Notes under the pieces: model-generated
Databases searched by the model: none
What the model saw: only the letters and a program-made list of their open reading frames with translations
Told to the model about the DNA's origin: nothing
Made by a program: the position numbers and the translations under genes
Shown: one piece after another, positions 55,288 through 62,607 of the stretch
Numbering within the stretch: the stretch's first letter is position 1
Layout: each line of letters opens with the position of its first letter
Assembly (NCBI GenBank): GCA_018139225.1
Contig: JAGSNX010000002.1
Coordinates: 496,001-560,000, forward strand
DNA from: Microvirga sp. SRT01
GTDB lineage: Bacteria > Pseudomonadota > Alphaproteobacteria > Sphingomonadales > Sphingomonadaceae
Direction of reading: 5' to 3'
Length of the DNA: 64,000 bases

Positions 55288-56022
55288 GTGCGCAGCGCCC
55301 TGATCGGCATCGCATCGGCCGCGATTAGCATCGTCGCGGCCGGCTGTACGAACGGGGTGGAGTCCGCCGCAGTGGCGAGCAACACCGTCGACCTGTCCGC
55401 CGTCGCCAGGGACGCGGTCGCGGACATCGGCAATTACTCGGCGGTGGCACCCATCCCCGCCGACGAGCAAGCGGCGGGCGATGTCGTCCGCGGCATGTTC
55501 GCGGCGTTGCTCGACCGGCGCTGGGATGCGGCCCGCGCGGCGTGGCGTGACCCGGCGTCGGCGCACCGGCTGGAGGGTGAGCGCCGCGGCTACGACCGTT
55601 TCATGGCGGAGGTCGGGCGCGCCGTGCCGGACGGCCGGACCGACGACATGGCCGTGCCGCTGGAGATCGTCGCGACCCCGGCCAAGGGTGTGCAGCAACT
55701 CTATGTCGGCGAGGCGGCGTTGATCCGCGAGCCTGCCACGACCGGTCGCTGGCGCATCGATCGCGTCGAATTGTCGCCGGCCATGCCCGCACGCGCTGCC
55801 GCGACCTATCGCTGCGGCGGCGGGGCGATCCTGAGCGTCGCGTTCGACAATCGGCGACAGACGGCGGTGGCGACGTCCGGGCGTGCGACCTGGCGCCTGG
55901 AGCAGCAGCGGGCGGCGTCGGGGATCGCCTATTCGGGTGACGGCGCGCTGTTGCGCGGCAAGGGCCGCGATGCCGATTGGTCGGTTCCTGGCGGCTCCAT
56001 AGTGCGCTGCCGCACGGTCTAG
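55288..56022 (+). CDS. Lipoprotein with C-terminal MliC-like lysozyme inhibitor domain
   Basis: A protein of 244 residues. N-terminal lipoprotein signal (IGIASAAISIVAAGC), a middle part of unknown kind, and from about residue 172 an MliC-like domain (ATYRCGGGAILSVAFDN, ATWRLEQQ, IAYSGDGALLRGKGRDADW, IVRCRTV) with the two cysteines of membrane-bound c-type lysozyme inhibitors. It may protect peptidoglycan from lysozyme. Translation begins at GTG 55288. It is likely downstream of the stress promoter at 54880. Confidence 0.8.
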   Translation: MRSALIGIASAAISIVAAGCTNGVESAAVASNTVDLSAVARDAVADIGNYSAVAPIPADEQAAGDVVRGMFAALLDRRWDAARAAWRDPASAHRLEGERRGYDRFMAEVGRAVPDGRTDDMAVPLEIVATPAKGVQQLYVGEAALIREPATTGRWRIDRVELSPAMPARAAATYRCGGGAILSVAFDNRRQTAVATSGRATWRLEQQRAASGIAYSGDGALLRGKGRDADWSVPGGSIVRCRTV

Positions 56023-56269
56023 CGCCGCGTCGCCGACCGCGATCGATGTGGCGGGAACATGGCGGAAATGGCGGAAAGCCTCGCTTTTGACATGGTTTAT
56101 TCACCTGCGTGACAGGAACCGTGTCGTTCCGGCAACACAGGCCGAAAAGCGCCGCCGCTCGAAACATTGCGCTGCAACAAACCTGTCACTGAACGCTTCT
56201 GCATGCCTGGATCGGGTCTGGATCGACCCCGACACCGACCGGATAGTTAAACCAACAAGGCCATTTTCG

Positions 56270-56872
56270 ATGCGTAAGCTCTCCCTCGCCGCCGCCCTTC
56301 TGGCAGTCACCGCCGCCGTTCCCGCCTTCGCGCAGGACGACACCATTCCCGCCGACGCAGCGCGCGCGCCGGACGGCACCCGCGCATTCGGCATCGAGCC
56401 CTACGTCGCCGTGCTGGGCGGCTGGGAAGGCTTCGACCGCAACCCGGGTCACGGCATTCCCGCGACCCCGATCGGCGGCAACAAGCTGGACGGCAGCCTG
56501 GTGCAGGGCATCGTCGGCGTGAACGTTCCGCTCGGGCCGGTGTTCGTCGGTGTCGAGGGTAACGCCGCCAAGGGCGTGTCGGGCGACATCGATTGGGAAT
56601 ATGGCGCAGCGGGTCGTTTCGGCTTCCGCGCCGGCGACAGCGGCCTGTTCTACGGCAAGGTCGGCTACCAGTGGGTGAACTTCGACCGTTTCGGCAACAA
56701 CAGCCGTGACTTCCACGCGATCACCTACGGCGTCGGTGCCGAGGTCGGTCCGAAGGACATCGGTCTGGCGGGCATCACCGGCAACGCCGGCGTGCGCTTC
56801 CGCTTCGAGGTTTCGACCTTCGGCGGCGCGGACAGCTTCCGTCCGATGGCCGGCGCGGTGTTCCACTTCTAG
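56270..56872 (+). CDS. Outer-membrane beta-barrel protein (opacity/porin family)
   Basis: A protein of 200 residues with a signal peptide (MRKLSLAAALLAVTAAVPAFA) and a small beta-barrel pattern of alternating residues: EPYVAVLGGWEGFDR, GIVGVNVPLGPVFVGVEGNAA, YGKVGYQWVNF, MAGAVFHF with the terminal Phe typical of outer-membrane proteins. Similar to OmpA-like barrels. The ATG at 56270 follows a 247-bp leader that contains TTGACATGG near 56088. It ends at a strong terminator. Confidence 0.85.
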   Translation: MRKLSLAAALLAVTAAVPAFAQDDTIPADAARAPDGTRAFGIEPYVAVLGGWEGFDRNPGHGIPATPIGGNKLDGSLVQGIVGVNVPLGPVFVGVEGNAAKGVSGDIDWEYGAAGRFGFRAGDSGLFYGKVGYQWVNFDRFGNNSRDFHAITYGVGAEVGPKDIGLAGITGNAGVRFRFEVSTFGGADSFRPMAGAVFHF

Positions 56873-56899
56873 TCGCACCGTCGCTTCGGCGAGGAACGG

Positions 56900-56934
56900 G
56901 GCGGGGCGCGACGATGGTCGCGCCCCGCCTTTTT
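56900..56934 (+). terminator. Rho-independent terminator after the outer-membrane protein gene
   Basis: GGCGGGGCGCGAC (56900-56912) pairs exactly with GTCGCGCCCCGCC (56917-56929) over a 4-nt loop GATG, followed by TTTTT. It is 28 bp after the stop at 56872. Confidence 0.92.
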
Positions 56935-56942
56935 CGTGCGCG

Positions 56943-57143
56943 CTACAGCCCCGCCGCGTTGGCGACCGCGATGAGGTCGGCGGCGTCGACCGCTTCCCCC
57001 GCGGCGTCGGTGATCGTCGCGTTGCCCGAGCTATTGGTGCCGGCCTGTTCGCGCGGGGCGGAGTCGGCGACGTCATAGGCGGTCCAGACGATCCCGCCGG
57101 CCCAGAGGAGCGCGGACCAGCGGCTGCGGAACAGGCGGGACAT
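56943..57143 (-). CDS. Small anchored protein
   Basis: A 66-residue protein (MSRLFRSRWSALLWAGGIVW start) with one membrane helix near residues 9-22 and an Ala/Asp-rich tail. No family is recognised; similar small proteins seem common in sphingomonads. The ATG at 57143 is used; a GTG 6 bp upstream is also possible. It converges with the outer-membrane protein gene just past its terminator. Confidence 0.62.
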   Translation of the reverse strand: MSRLFRSRWSALLWAGGIVWTAYDVADSAPREQAGTNSSGNATITDAAGEAVDAADLIAVANAAGL

Positions 57144-57373
57144 CGGCACCGCAATGTCCTGCCAGATCAGCGGTTAACGAACCGGATGCCGGCAGATTGG
57201 TGTCTGCCTCGGATCGGAAGGTTAGGCTAAGGTTAGTCCAATGCGGCGTTTTGGTGGTGGTGGCCCGGATGCTGTCGACGCTCACGATCGGCTCCCGCCC
57301 TTGTCGAGGAGCCGGACCATTTACGCGGCTCATCCGGTGTAGGACAGCGAGGCATGGAGAATGTTGGAGACGC

Positions 57374-57402
57374 TTGACGGCGCACCGATGACGTGATGCA
57401 AT
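57374..57402 (+). promoter_or_regulatory. Putative sigma-70 promoter of exbD
   Basis: TTGACG (57374-57379) and TGCAAT (57397-57402) are separated by 17 bp and lie 28 bp before the exbD ATG. The -10 matches 4 of 6 consensus bases. Confidence 0.4.
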
Positions 57403-57430
57403 ATCATCACCTTCATCGGGAGATCGTCAG

Positions 57431-57877
57431 ATGTCACGCTCACGTTCCTTCGCCTCCCCCTATGCTTCCGCCCGCGGTGCCACCGCCTCCGGTATCGGCG
57501 AGCCGATCAGCGGGCTGAACATCACGCCGCTGATCGACGTGATGCTGGTGTTGCTGGTGATGATGATCATGATCCTGCCGACGACGCTGCATAAGGTGAC
57601 GATCGACCTGCCTGCGCCCGGCGGCACGACCGAGCCCCGTATCGAGCATCGGCTGGACCTGAGCCGCAGCGGCGTCGCGGTGCTGGACGGCGTGGCGACG
57701 AGCGACACGGCCCTGCCGGCGCGGCTGGCGGTGCTGAAGGCGGATCCGAAGGCGCTGCTGGTGATGAACACCGATCCGGAGGCGCGGTACGAACGCTTCG
57801 ATCAGGTGCTGGCCGTGGTGAAGCGCGCCGGCATCACGCGGCTGGGCTTCGTGGGGAACGAGCGGATGGTGGAGTGA
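57431..57877 (+). CDS. exbD: ExbD/TolR family biopolymer transport protein
   Basis: A 148-residue inner-membrane protein that couples proton motive force to TonB-dependent transport. The N-terminal GLNITPLIDVMLVLLVMMIMI (near residues 29-50) is the single helix with its conserved Asp; the periplasmic ExbD domain follows (LLVMNTDPEARYERFDQVLAVVKRAGITRLGFV). ExbB and TonB genes are not next to it, which is unusual. A decayed copy of its C-terminus lies 0.7 kb downstream. Confidence 0.9.
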   Translation: MSRSRSFASPYASARGATASGIGEPISGLNITPLIDVMLVLLVMMIMILPTTLHKVTIDLPAPGGTTEPRIEHRLDLSRSGVAVLDGVATSDTALPARLAVLKADPKALLVMNTDPEARYERFDQVLAVVKRAGITRLGFVGNERMVE

Positions 57878-57896
57878 GGGGCTGGGGGTTCCGTCC

Positions 57897-57933
57897 TTCT
57901 CCCTCCCCGGCAAGGGGAGGTCGGGGTGGGGTG
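57897..57933. repeat. GC-rich intergenic palindromic repeat
   Basis: CTTCTCCCTCCCCGGCAAGG, then GGAGGTCGGGGTGGGG, a self-complementary element between exbD and the HNH gene. A similar element lies at 58035-58069 in the opposite sense. Confidence 0.55.
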
Positions 57934-58034
57934 GAATTTTGGCCATACCGCTGGTGGAGAGCTCTTCCTTGAAGCCACCAGGTTCCGAACGCGCAGGGCT
58001 GGGCTGACACCGCATCGACATCGCTCGCGGCGAA

Positions 58035-58069
58035 GCCCTCCCCCAACCCCTCCCCGCGGGAAGGGGAGC
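58035..58069. repeat. GC-rich intergenic palindromic repeat, opposite sense
   Basis: GCCCTCCCCCAACCCCTCCC, then CGCGGGAAGGGGAGC. It resembles the reverse complement of the element at 57897-57933. Confidence 0.55.
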
Positions 58070-58146
58070 CTGTCGGGTGCGGGGTGAGCGATACCTCTTC
58101 CCCGCACCCCGGCGGCTACCCACATTCGGGGCATGATGGACAGGGC

Positions 58147-58485
58147 ATGACGGGCAGGGTGAAGCGCAAGGCGGGACTGGCGGCGGCCGCAGCCCGCGCC
58201 GCCGCCGAAGCCGCACCGCCGCCGACCTGCGCGCTGTGCGAGCGGCCGCTGGGCGCGCGGGTGGAGTGGCATCATCTGGTGCCCAAGAGCGAAGGCGGCC
58301 GCGTCACCGCCCCGGTCCACCCGATCTGCCACCGCACGATCCACGCGACGCTGCCGAACGGGGAATTGGCGCGGGCCTATGCCGACCCGGCGGTCCTGCG
58401 CGACCACCCCGCGATCGCGCGCTTCCTGCGCTGGGTGGCGGACAAACCGGCGGACTTCTCGGTGCCGGTGAGACGGGGGCGGTGA
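58147..58485 (+). CDS. HNH endonuclease family protein
   Basis: A small protein of 112 residues with one HNH nuclease motif: CALC then WHHLVPKSEGG (catalytic His), and HPICHRTIHATL. The zinc/structural cysteines (CALC, ICH) fit the beta-beta-alpha-Me fold. The ATG at 58147 (MTGRVKRKAGL) is chosen; an upstream in-frame GTG at 58084 is less likely. It follows a pair of opposed palindromic repeats. Cellular function unknown. Confidence 0.82.
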   Translation: MTGRVKRKAGLAAAAARAAAEAAPPPTCALCERPLGARVEWHHLVPKSEGGRVTAPVHPICHRTIHATLPNGELARAYADPAVLRDHPAIARFLRWVADKPADFSVPVRRGR

Positions 58486-58562
58486 GGGTGGGGTTTGACC
58501 AGTGAGTTCCACTTTGTCTCAGCCTATGGGTCCAACTGTCGTCCAGCAGGGTTTGCGTTTGC

Positions 58563-58712
58563 AAGGCGCTGCGCGCGGACCCCGCTGCGCTGCTGGTGAT
58601 GCGGACCGGCCCGGAGGCGCGCTACGACCGCTTCGACTAGGTGCTGGCCGAGGTGAAGCGCGCAGGAATTACGCGGCAGGGCTTTGCAGGGAGTGAGGCA
58701 GTGGTGGAGTGA
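58563..58712 (+). pseudogene. Decayed copy of the exbD 3' end
   Basis: Translated in frame, this stretch reads KALRADPAALLVMRTGPEAR, then YDRFD, a stop, and VLAEVKRAGITRQGFAGSEA, then VVE and a stop. It aligns along about 50 residues with the C-terminus of ExbD at 57431-57877 (KADPKALLVMNTDPEARYER...). A TAG at 58638-58640 replaces the Gln codon of ExbD. The N-terminal half is missing. It is a partial duplicate that has lost function. Confidence 0.88.
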
Positions 58713-58716
58713 GGAC

Positions 58717-59388
58717 TCAGGTATTATTTGATCTACGCATCGTGATAAGCTCAGGTAACATGATTTCTTCATGGCAGAAATTCGCATAGCGATAAAGCCA
58801 AGCTGTTTTGCTACGAACACGTGGACTTGACTTCGTTAAAGAAGGTCGGAACTTTTCTAATATTCCGGAAACATGGTTTCCGTCTAGATGTCCTAAATAG
58901 TCTAAGAAAGCCTCATTATCAACATCACGTATAAGAAAGTCGAGCTTTGCACCGGTAGGATACAAAAGGTCCAATGTTTCGCCGGAAACAACAATTCTAG
59001 GATCGGTCGCTACTTGGCTTTTCAGCCTATATGCATCAATCAATCCTTGGCTGAACAGCAAAGTCTCATCATGGAAGTGCCGGCCATGACTTATTCCGCC
59101 GCGGCATAAAATACCTGCGTTAAAAAGAAGGCTTTGTAAGTCACGCACTAATCGCAGGTGCTGTTCGAATTCTTCGCAACTCGTCGAAAACGGCGACGAT
59201 ACAACTATGCTGTCAGAAAACTGAGTTATCTTCGAATTTATTGATGTGGCGCTTGCTAAGGCGGTGTGGATGGCCGCCTTTAGGCTAGGAAGATATGTTG
59301 TCCCGGGAGCGGCGTTCTCATAGTCCGCTACCACCATCTCGCCAAAGCCAAGAATATCAACAAAGGCGACGAAGCTCAAACCAATCAA
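58717..59388 (-). CDS. Divergent class III nucleotide cyclase-like protein
   Basis: A 223-residue protein, AT-rich unlike its neighbours. It is not a named family to me, but the order of motifs fits a class III nucleotidyl cyclase fold: FVAFVDILGFGEMV with a metal-type Asp11, KITQFSDSIVVSSP with a second Asp59, CRGGISHG, and SQGLIDAYRLKSQ with Arg121 followed by PRIVVS. The usual catalytic Asn is not seen, so activity is uncertain. The start is TTG at 59388, in a TTGA overlap with the ATPase gene. Confidence 0.72.
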   Translation of the reverse strand: MIGLSFVAFVDILGFGEMVVADYENAAPGTTYLPSLKAAIHTALASATSINSKITQFSDSIVVSSPFSTSCEEFEQHLRLVRDLQSLLFNAGILCRGGISHGRHFHDETLLFSQGLIDAYRLKSQVATDPRIVVSGETLDLLYPTGAKLDFLIRDVDNEAFLDYLGHLDGNHVSGILEKFRPSLTKSSPRVRSKTAWLYRYANFCHEEIMLPELITMRRSNNT

Positions 59389-60443
59389 GAAAGTGTCTCC
59401 ACCCGTTCGGCTAGCCGAGAAAGCTCAGACTTGTAGCTAGTCATTCTTTCAACGGCTTGATCCCAAACCTTTCCTTGCCAAGGATGACCTTCGTTCACGA
59501 TGCGAGTGTCATTCTTTTCTATACCAAAGACTGGCTTTCCAGTTTCCTGCATTAGCGGCGCCAAGCCAACAAAATCAGGAATTTTTGCGACGATGCAATC
59601 TTCGGCGGTAATGCCTTGAGAAAGTGACACGCCCTCAATCGCCCCGTCTAGTGCAGGCTTTAGCTTGTCCGAGTATCGACCCGGCATGCGAGATATCCAC
59701 AGTTCGTAGCTCTTTTTGGGTTTGCCGCTAATCATTTTGAAGTTTTGAGAAATAATTCCGAGAAAGAGCGGCGTGCCTGGTCTGATCGGTAGTCCTTGAT
59801 CGATAAAAGATGCATATATCTGCTGGTGCTCACTTATCCAGCGCCTAAGGATCGTAGATAGAGTACCAATTGCTTGAACGTTAAACCGATCAGGCATAGA
59901 CGGAACGAAGAAACCATCGCAGACTAAAAAGCATGCGCGTGTCAGGGCGCCGGAACTCGGACCTACATCGATTAGAACGTAATCAATAGAGTGCTTTACG
60001 GCCAACCTCTCTATAAACGATCCCATCGCTACATAAGTTCGTTTTTCGTGAGTTTTATTAGAAAATCTTTGGGTATGGGCTTCGGCTAACGAATCTTCAA
60101 TATCGCTTAAATTAACATCACCTCTGAGTAGAAGCATATTAGGCGAAACCGGTATCAGTTCGACCGAATCGATGTCCACCTCTGGGACGTCTCCATCTAT
60201 CCTTGGTCTTAGCGCTTCCAAGATAGTAGATCCCGGAAGCGGCTGCGGAACCCCAGTATCCGCTTCCTTTGTGTCTGCTTCTTGGATCGTCTGCGAAATT
60301 AACAACTCGGTCAAATTACACTGAGGATCTGCGTCAACCACCAGCACTCTACCGCCACGTTCAGCTAAAAGGTGCGCTAAGTTGAACGTCGTAGTCGTTT
60401 TCGAAACGCCACCTTTGTGGTTGTAGAGCGTGATGATCTTCAT
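59385..60443 (-). CDS. ParA/MinD-family ATPase
   Basis: A 352-residue P-loop ATPase. The deviant Walker A is HKGGVSKTTTTFN (residues 9-21, with the signature Lys15), then VVDADPQCN near 37-43 and IDVGPSS near 158-164. A long C-terminal part after residue 200 is not typical of plasmid ParA. No ParB gene is near. The start ATG at 60443 follows the nrdB stop by 4 bp on the same strand. The gene is AT-rich next to high-GC neighbours, suggesting acquisition. Confidence 0.85.
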   Translation of the reverse strand: MKIITLYNHKGGVSKTTTTFNLAHLLAERGGRVLVVDADPQCNLTELLISQTIQEADTKEADTGVPQPLPGSTILEALRPRIDGDVPEVDIDSVELIPVSPNMLLLRGDVNLSDIEDSLAEAHTQRFSNKTHEKRTYVAMGSFIERLAVKHSIDYVLIDVGPSSGALTRACFLVCDGFFVPSMPDRFNVQAIGTLSTILRRWISEHQQIYASFIDQGLPIRPGTPLFLGIISQNFKMISGKPKKSYELWISRMPGRYSDKLKPALDGAIEGVSLSQGITAEDCIVAKIPDFVGLAPLMQETGKPVFGIEKNDTRIVNEGHPWQGKVWDQAVERMTSYKSELSRLAERVETLS

Positions 60444-60447
60444 CGTA

Positions 60448-61506
60448 TTACTCCGCCGCAACCCCAGCCCGCGAGAACATGTCGCCGGTTTGCAGACCCA
60501 GATCCTGCTCCGTCGGGCGGATGATCTTCGCCTTCTGGCGCTTGTCGAACGAGTCCCAGACGTCGTTCCACTGGCCCTTGGTCGCGGCCTTCGAATATTC
60601 GGTGGCGCGCTGTTCGAAGAAATTGGCGTGCTCGACGCCGTTGAGCATCGGCGCGAGCCAGGGCAGGGGGTGCTCGTCGATCATGTAGATCGGCTTCAGG
60701 CCGAGCTGGCCCATGCGCCAGTCGGCGATGAAGCGGATGTACTTCTTGATCTCCTTGGGCGTCATGCCGTTGACCGGACCCATTTCGAACGCGAGGTCGA
60801 TGAAATTGTCCTCGAGCCGGATCGTGGTCTGGCACACGTCGGCGATGTCGTCCTTCACCGCCTTGGTCAGGCACTGGCGCTCCTGACAGAAGGTGTGGAA
60901 CATCTTGATGATGCCCTCGCAGTGCAGCGACTCGTCGCGGATCGACCAGGTGACGATCTGGCCCATGCCCTTCATCTTGTTGAAGCGCGGGAAGTTCATC
61001 AGCATCGCGAAGCTGGCGAAGAGCTGCACGCCCTCCGTGAAGCCGCCGAACATGGCGAGCGTGCGGGCGATGTCCTCGTCGCTGTCGACGCCGAAGTTCT
61101 GCATGTAGTCATGCTTCTCCTTCATCTCGGCATATTCGAGGAAGGCGCCATACTCGCTCTCGGGCATGCCGATCGTGTCGAGCAGGTGGCTGTAGGCGGC
61201 GATGTGGACCGTCTCCATGTTGCTGAACGCGGTCAGCATCATCTTGATCTCGGTCGGCTTGAACACGCGGCCGTATTTCTCGTGGTAGCAATCCTGCACC
61301 TCGACGTCCGCCTGCGTGAAGAAGCGGAAGATCTGGGTGAGCAGGTTACGCTCGTGATCGGTCAGCTTCTGCGCCCAGTCGCGGCAATCCTCGCCCAAGG
61401 GCACTTCCTCGGGGAGCCAGTGGAGCTGCTGCTGACGCTTCCAGAACTCGAACGCCCAGGGGTATTCGAACGGCTTGTACTGCTTGGAGGCGTGAAGGAG
61501 GGACAT
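60448..61506 (-). CDS. nrdB: Ribonucleoside-diphosphate reductase beta subunit (class Ia)
   Basis: Small subunit carrying the diiron-tyrosyl radical for dNTP synthesis. In the 352 residues the iron ligands are visible: D67, E98 and H101 (NMETVHIAAYSH), with the radical Tyr105 spaced as in E. coli; ESLHCEG and further His/Glu follow. It pairs with nrdA, which lies upstream (at higher coordinates) on the same strand, and the two are separated by three small genes. Immediately downstream is the ATPase/cyclase-like cassette. Confidence 0.96.
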   Translation of the reverse strand: MSLLHASKQYKPFEYPWAFEFWKRQQQLHWLPEEVPLGEDCRDWAQKLTDHERNLLTQIFRFFTQADVEVQDCYHEKYGRVFKPTEIKMMLTAFSNMETVHIAAYSHLLDTIGMPESEYGAFLEYAEMKEKHDYMQNFGVDSDEDIARTLAMFGGFTEGVQLFASFAMLMNFPRFNKMKGMGQIVTWSIRDESLHCEGIIKMFHTFCQERQCLTKAVKDDIADVCQTTIRLEDNFIDLAFEMGPVNGMTPKEIKKYIRFIADWRMGQLGLKPIYMIDEHPLPWLAPMLNGVEHANFFEQRATEYSKAATKGQWNDVWDSFDKRQKAKIIRPTEQDLGLQTGDMFSRAGVAAE

Positions 61507-61552
61507 GGGGATTACTCCGGTGCGAACAGGGGGAAGGGGGAAAGGGCGGAAT

Positions 61553-61753
61553 TCATATGGCCATGCTCCACCGCCACATCGCGGTGGCGGACATGGCGAG
61601 GACGATGCCGGCGGAGGCGGCCATGATGCCGATCATGCGATAGGCATAGACCTGACGCTCCGACAGGTTGCCGCGCAGGCGCAGCAACAGGACGACACCG
61701 GCGATGCCCAGCACCGCGGCGACGACGTACATCACGACGACGTTATAGCTCAT
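61553..61753 (-). CDS. Small two-helix membrane protein
   Basis: A 66-residue protein with two hydrophobic helices (VVVMYVVAAVLGIAGVVLLL and IGIMAASAGIVLAMSATAMW) joined by a short basic loop. No family recognised. It lies 46 bp before nrdB on the same strand and may be expressed with it. Divergent from the DUF2171 gene. Confidence 0.68.
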   Translation of the reverse strand: MSYNVVVMYVVAAVLGIAGVVLLLRLRGNLSERQVYAYRMIGIMAASAGIVLAMSATAMWRWSMAI

Positions 61754-61809
61754 GCGACCAACTTCCCTTCCATGCGTTCGGCAGCGGAACCCATTAGAGG
61801 AGAAGACGA

Positions 61810-62061
61810 ATGGTCGACGTAAGCCAGATCAAGGAACATGCCGAAGTGATCGGTGCGGACGGCGTGCATGTCGGGACCGTCGATCACGTCGATGGCGACC
61901 GCATCAAGCTGACCAAGAACGACTCGCCGTCCACCGAGGACGGGCAGGGGCAGAAGCATCACTATCTGCCGATCGGCCTGATCGCGGAGATCGAGGGCGA
62001 CACGGTGCGCCTGAGCGCGACCGGGCAGAACGCGGTGGATATGTTCGAAGAAGCCGAGTGA
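61810..62061 (+). CDS. DUF2171 domain protein
   Basis: An 83-residue protein with one DUF2171 domain, a PRC-barrel-like small beta fold: IKEHAEVIGADGVHVGTVDHVDGDRIKLTKND, then HHYLPIGLIAEIEGDTVRLS. It probably is cytosolic. The function is unknown; related proteins are often stress-linked. AGAGGAG precedes the ATG at 61810. Confidence 0.85.
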   Translation: MVDVSQIKEHAEVIGADGVHVGTVDHVDGDRIKLTKNDSPSTEDGQGQKHHYLPIGLIAEIEGDTVRLSATGQNAVDMFEEAE

Positions 62062-62071
62062 CGTCGTTCCT

Positions 62072-62131
62072 CCTCTCCCCTTGTGGGAGAGGAAGGGGCC
62101 CGCTGCCATTGGCAGCGGGAAGGTGAGGGGG
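62072..62131. repeat. Inverted repeat flanking DUF559 gene, left copy
   Basis: A 60-bp palindromic element from CCTCTCCCCTTGTGGGAGAG to GGTGAGGGGG. The first 31 bases match the reverse complement of the copy at 62520-62581 at all but one position, and the last 15 at all but one; the middle differs. Confidence 0.75.
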
Positions 62132-62156
62132 CCGTCCGTCATAGGCGGCCCTTTTG
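62127..62156. terminator. Probable terminator between the DUF2171 and DUF559 genes
   Basis: GGGGCCGTCC and GGCGGCCC form a hairpin with one bulged base, followed by TTTT. It lies between two convergent genes and overlaps the end of the DUF559 gene; the T tract serves the + strand transcript. Confidence 0.5.
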
Positions 62157-62528
62157 CATAGGAGCTGCGGCCGCGATCAACGTCACCACGTCGTCGATGT
62201 TGTCCATCACGTCAGAATTGGCGAAGCGGATCACGCGATAACCTTCGTTTTCGAGAAAGCGGGTGCGGATGGCATCCGTGGTTACCCGCATGGCGTGATC
62301 GTCGCCGTCCACTTCGACGATCAGCTTTGCGGCATGCGAGCAGAAGTCGGCGTGATAGGTCCCGAACGGCACCTGACGGCGGAACTTCAGTGACGGCACC
62401 GATGACCTGAGCGCCGCCCATAATCGCCGCTCCGGCTCGCCAGCCTCGCGCCTCAGAGTACGCGATCGGTTTACGGCGTCGGGAGGAAGCAGCTGGCGCT
62501 TGGTCAGCCCATCCGCATTCCCCCTCAC
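62139..62528 (-). CDS. DUF559 family Vsr-like endonuclease
   Basis: A protein of about 129 residues of the DUF559 family, which has a PD-(D/E)XK fold related to very short patch repair nucleases. Visible are NRSRTLRREAGEPERRLWAALR, FRRQVPFGTYHADFCSHAAKLIVEVDGDDH and FLENEGYRVIRFANSDV, including the catalytic Asp (ADF) and Glu (VEV). A GTG at 62528 is the likely start; it lies inside an inverted repeat. An in-frame start at 62606 would merely translate that repeat. Cellular role unknown. Confidence 0.8.
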   Translation of the reverse strand: MRGNADGLTKRQLLPPDAVNRSRTLRREAGEPERRLWAALRSSVPSLKFRRQVPFGTYHADFCSHAAKLIVEVDGDDHAMRVTTDAIRTRFLENEGYRVIRFANSDVMDNIDDVVTLIAAAAPMQKGRL

Positions 62529-62581
62529 CCTCCCACGCCGCTGCGCGGCGCGGGCCCCTCCCTCTCCCACAAGGGGAGAGG
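62520..62581. repeat. Inverted repeat flanking DUF559 gene, right copy
   Basis: A 62-bp palindromic element (CCCCCTCACCCTCCCACGCC to CAAGGGGAGAGG), the reverse-complement partner of 62072-62131. It overlaps the first codons of the DUF559 gene. Confidence 0.75.
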
Positions 62582-62607
62582 GGATTAGAGGGTGATCGCC
62601 GTCCACC

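Noticed and set aside
59385-60443. Plasmid partition (parAB) locus
   Set aside because: There is no ParB-like gene, no parS-like repeat set and no replication gene; the ATPase is paired instead with a cyclase-like protein.
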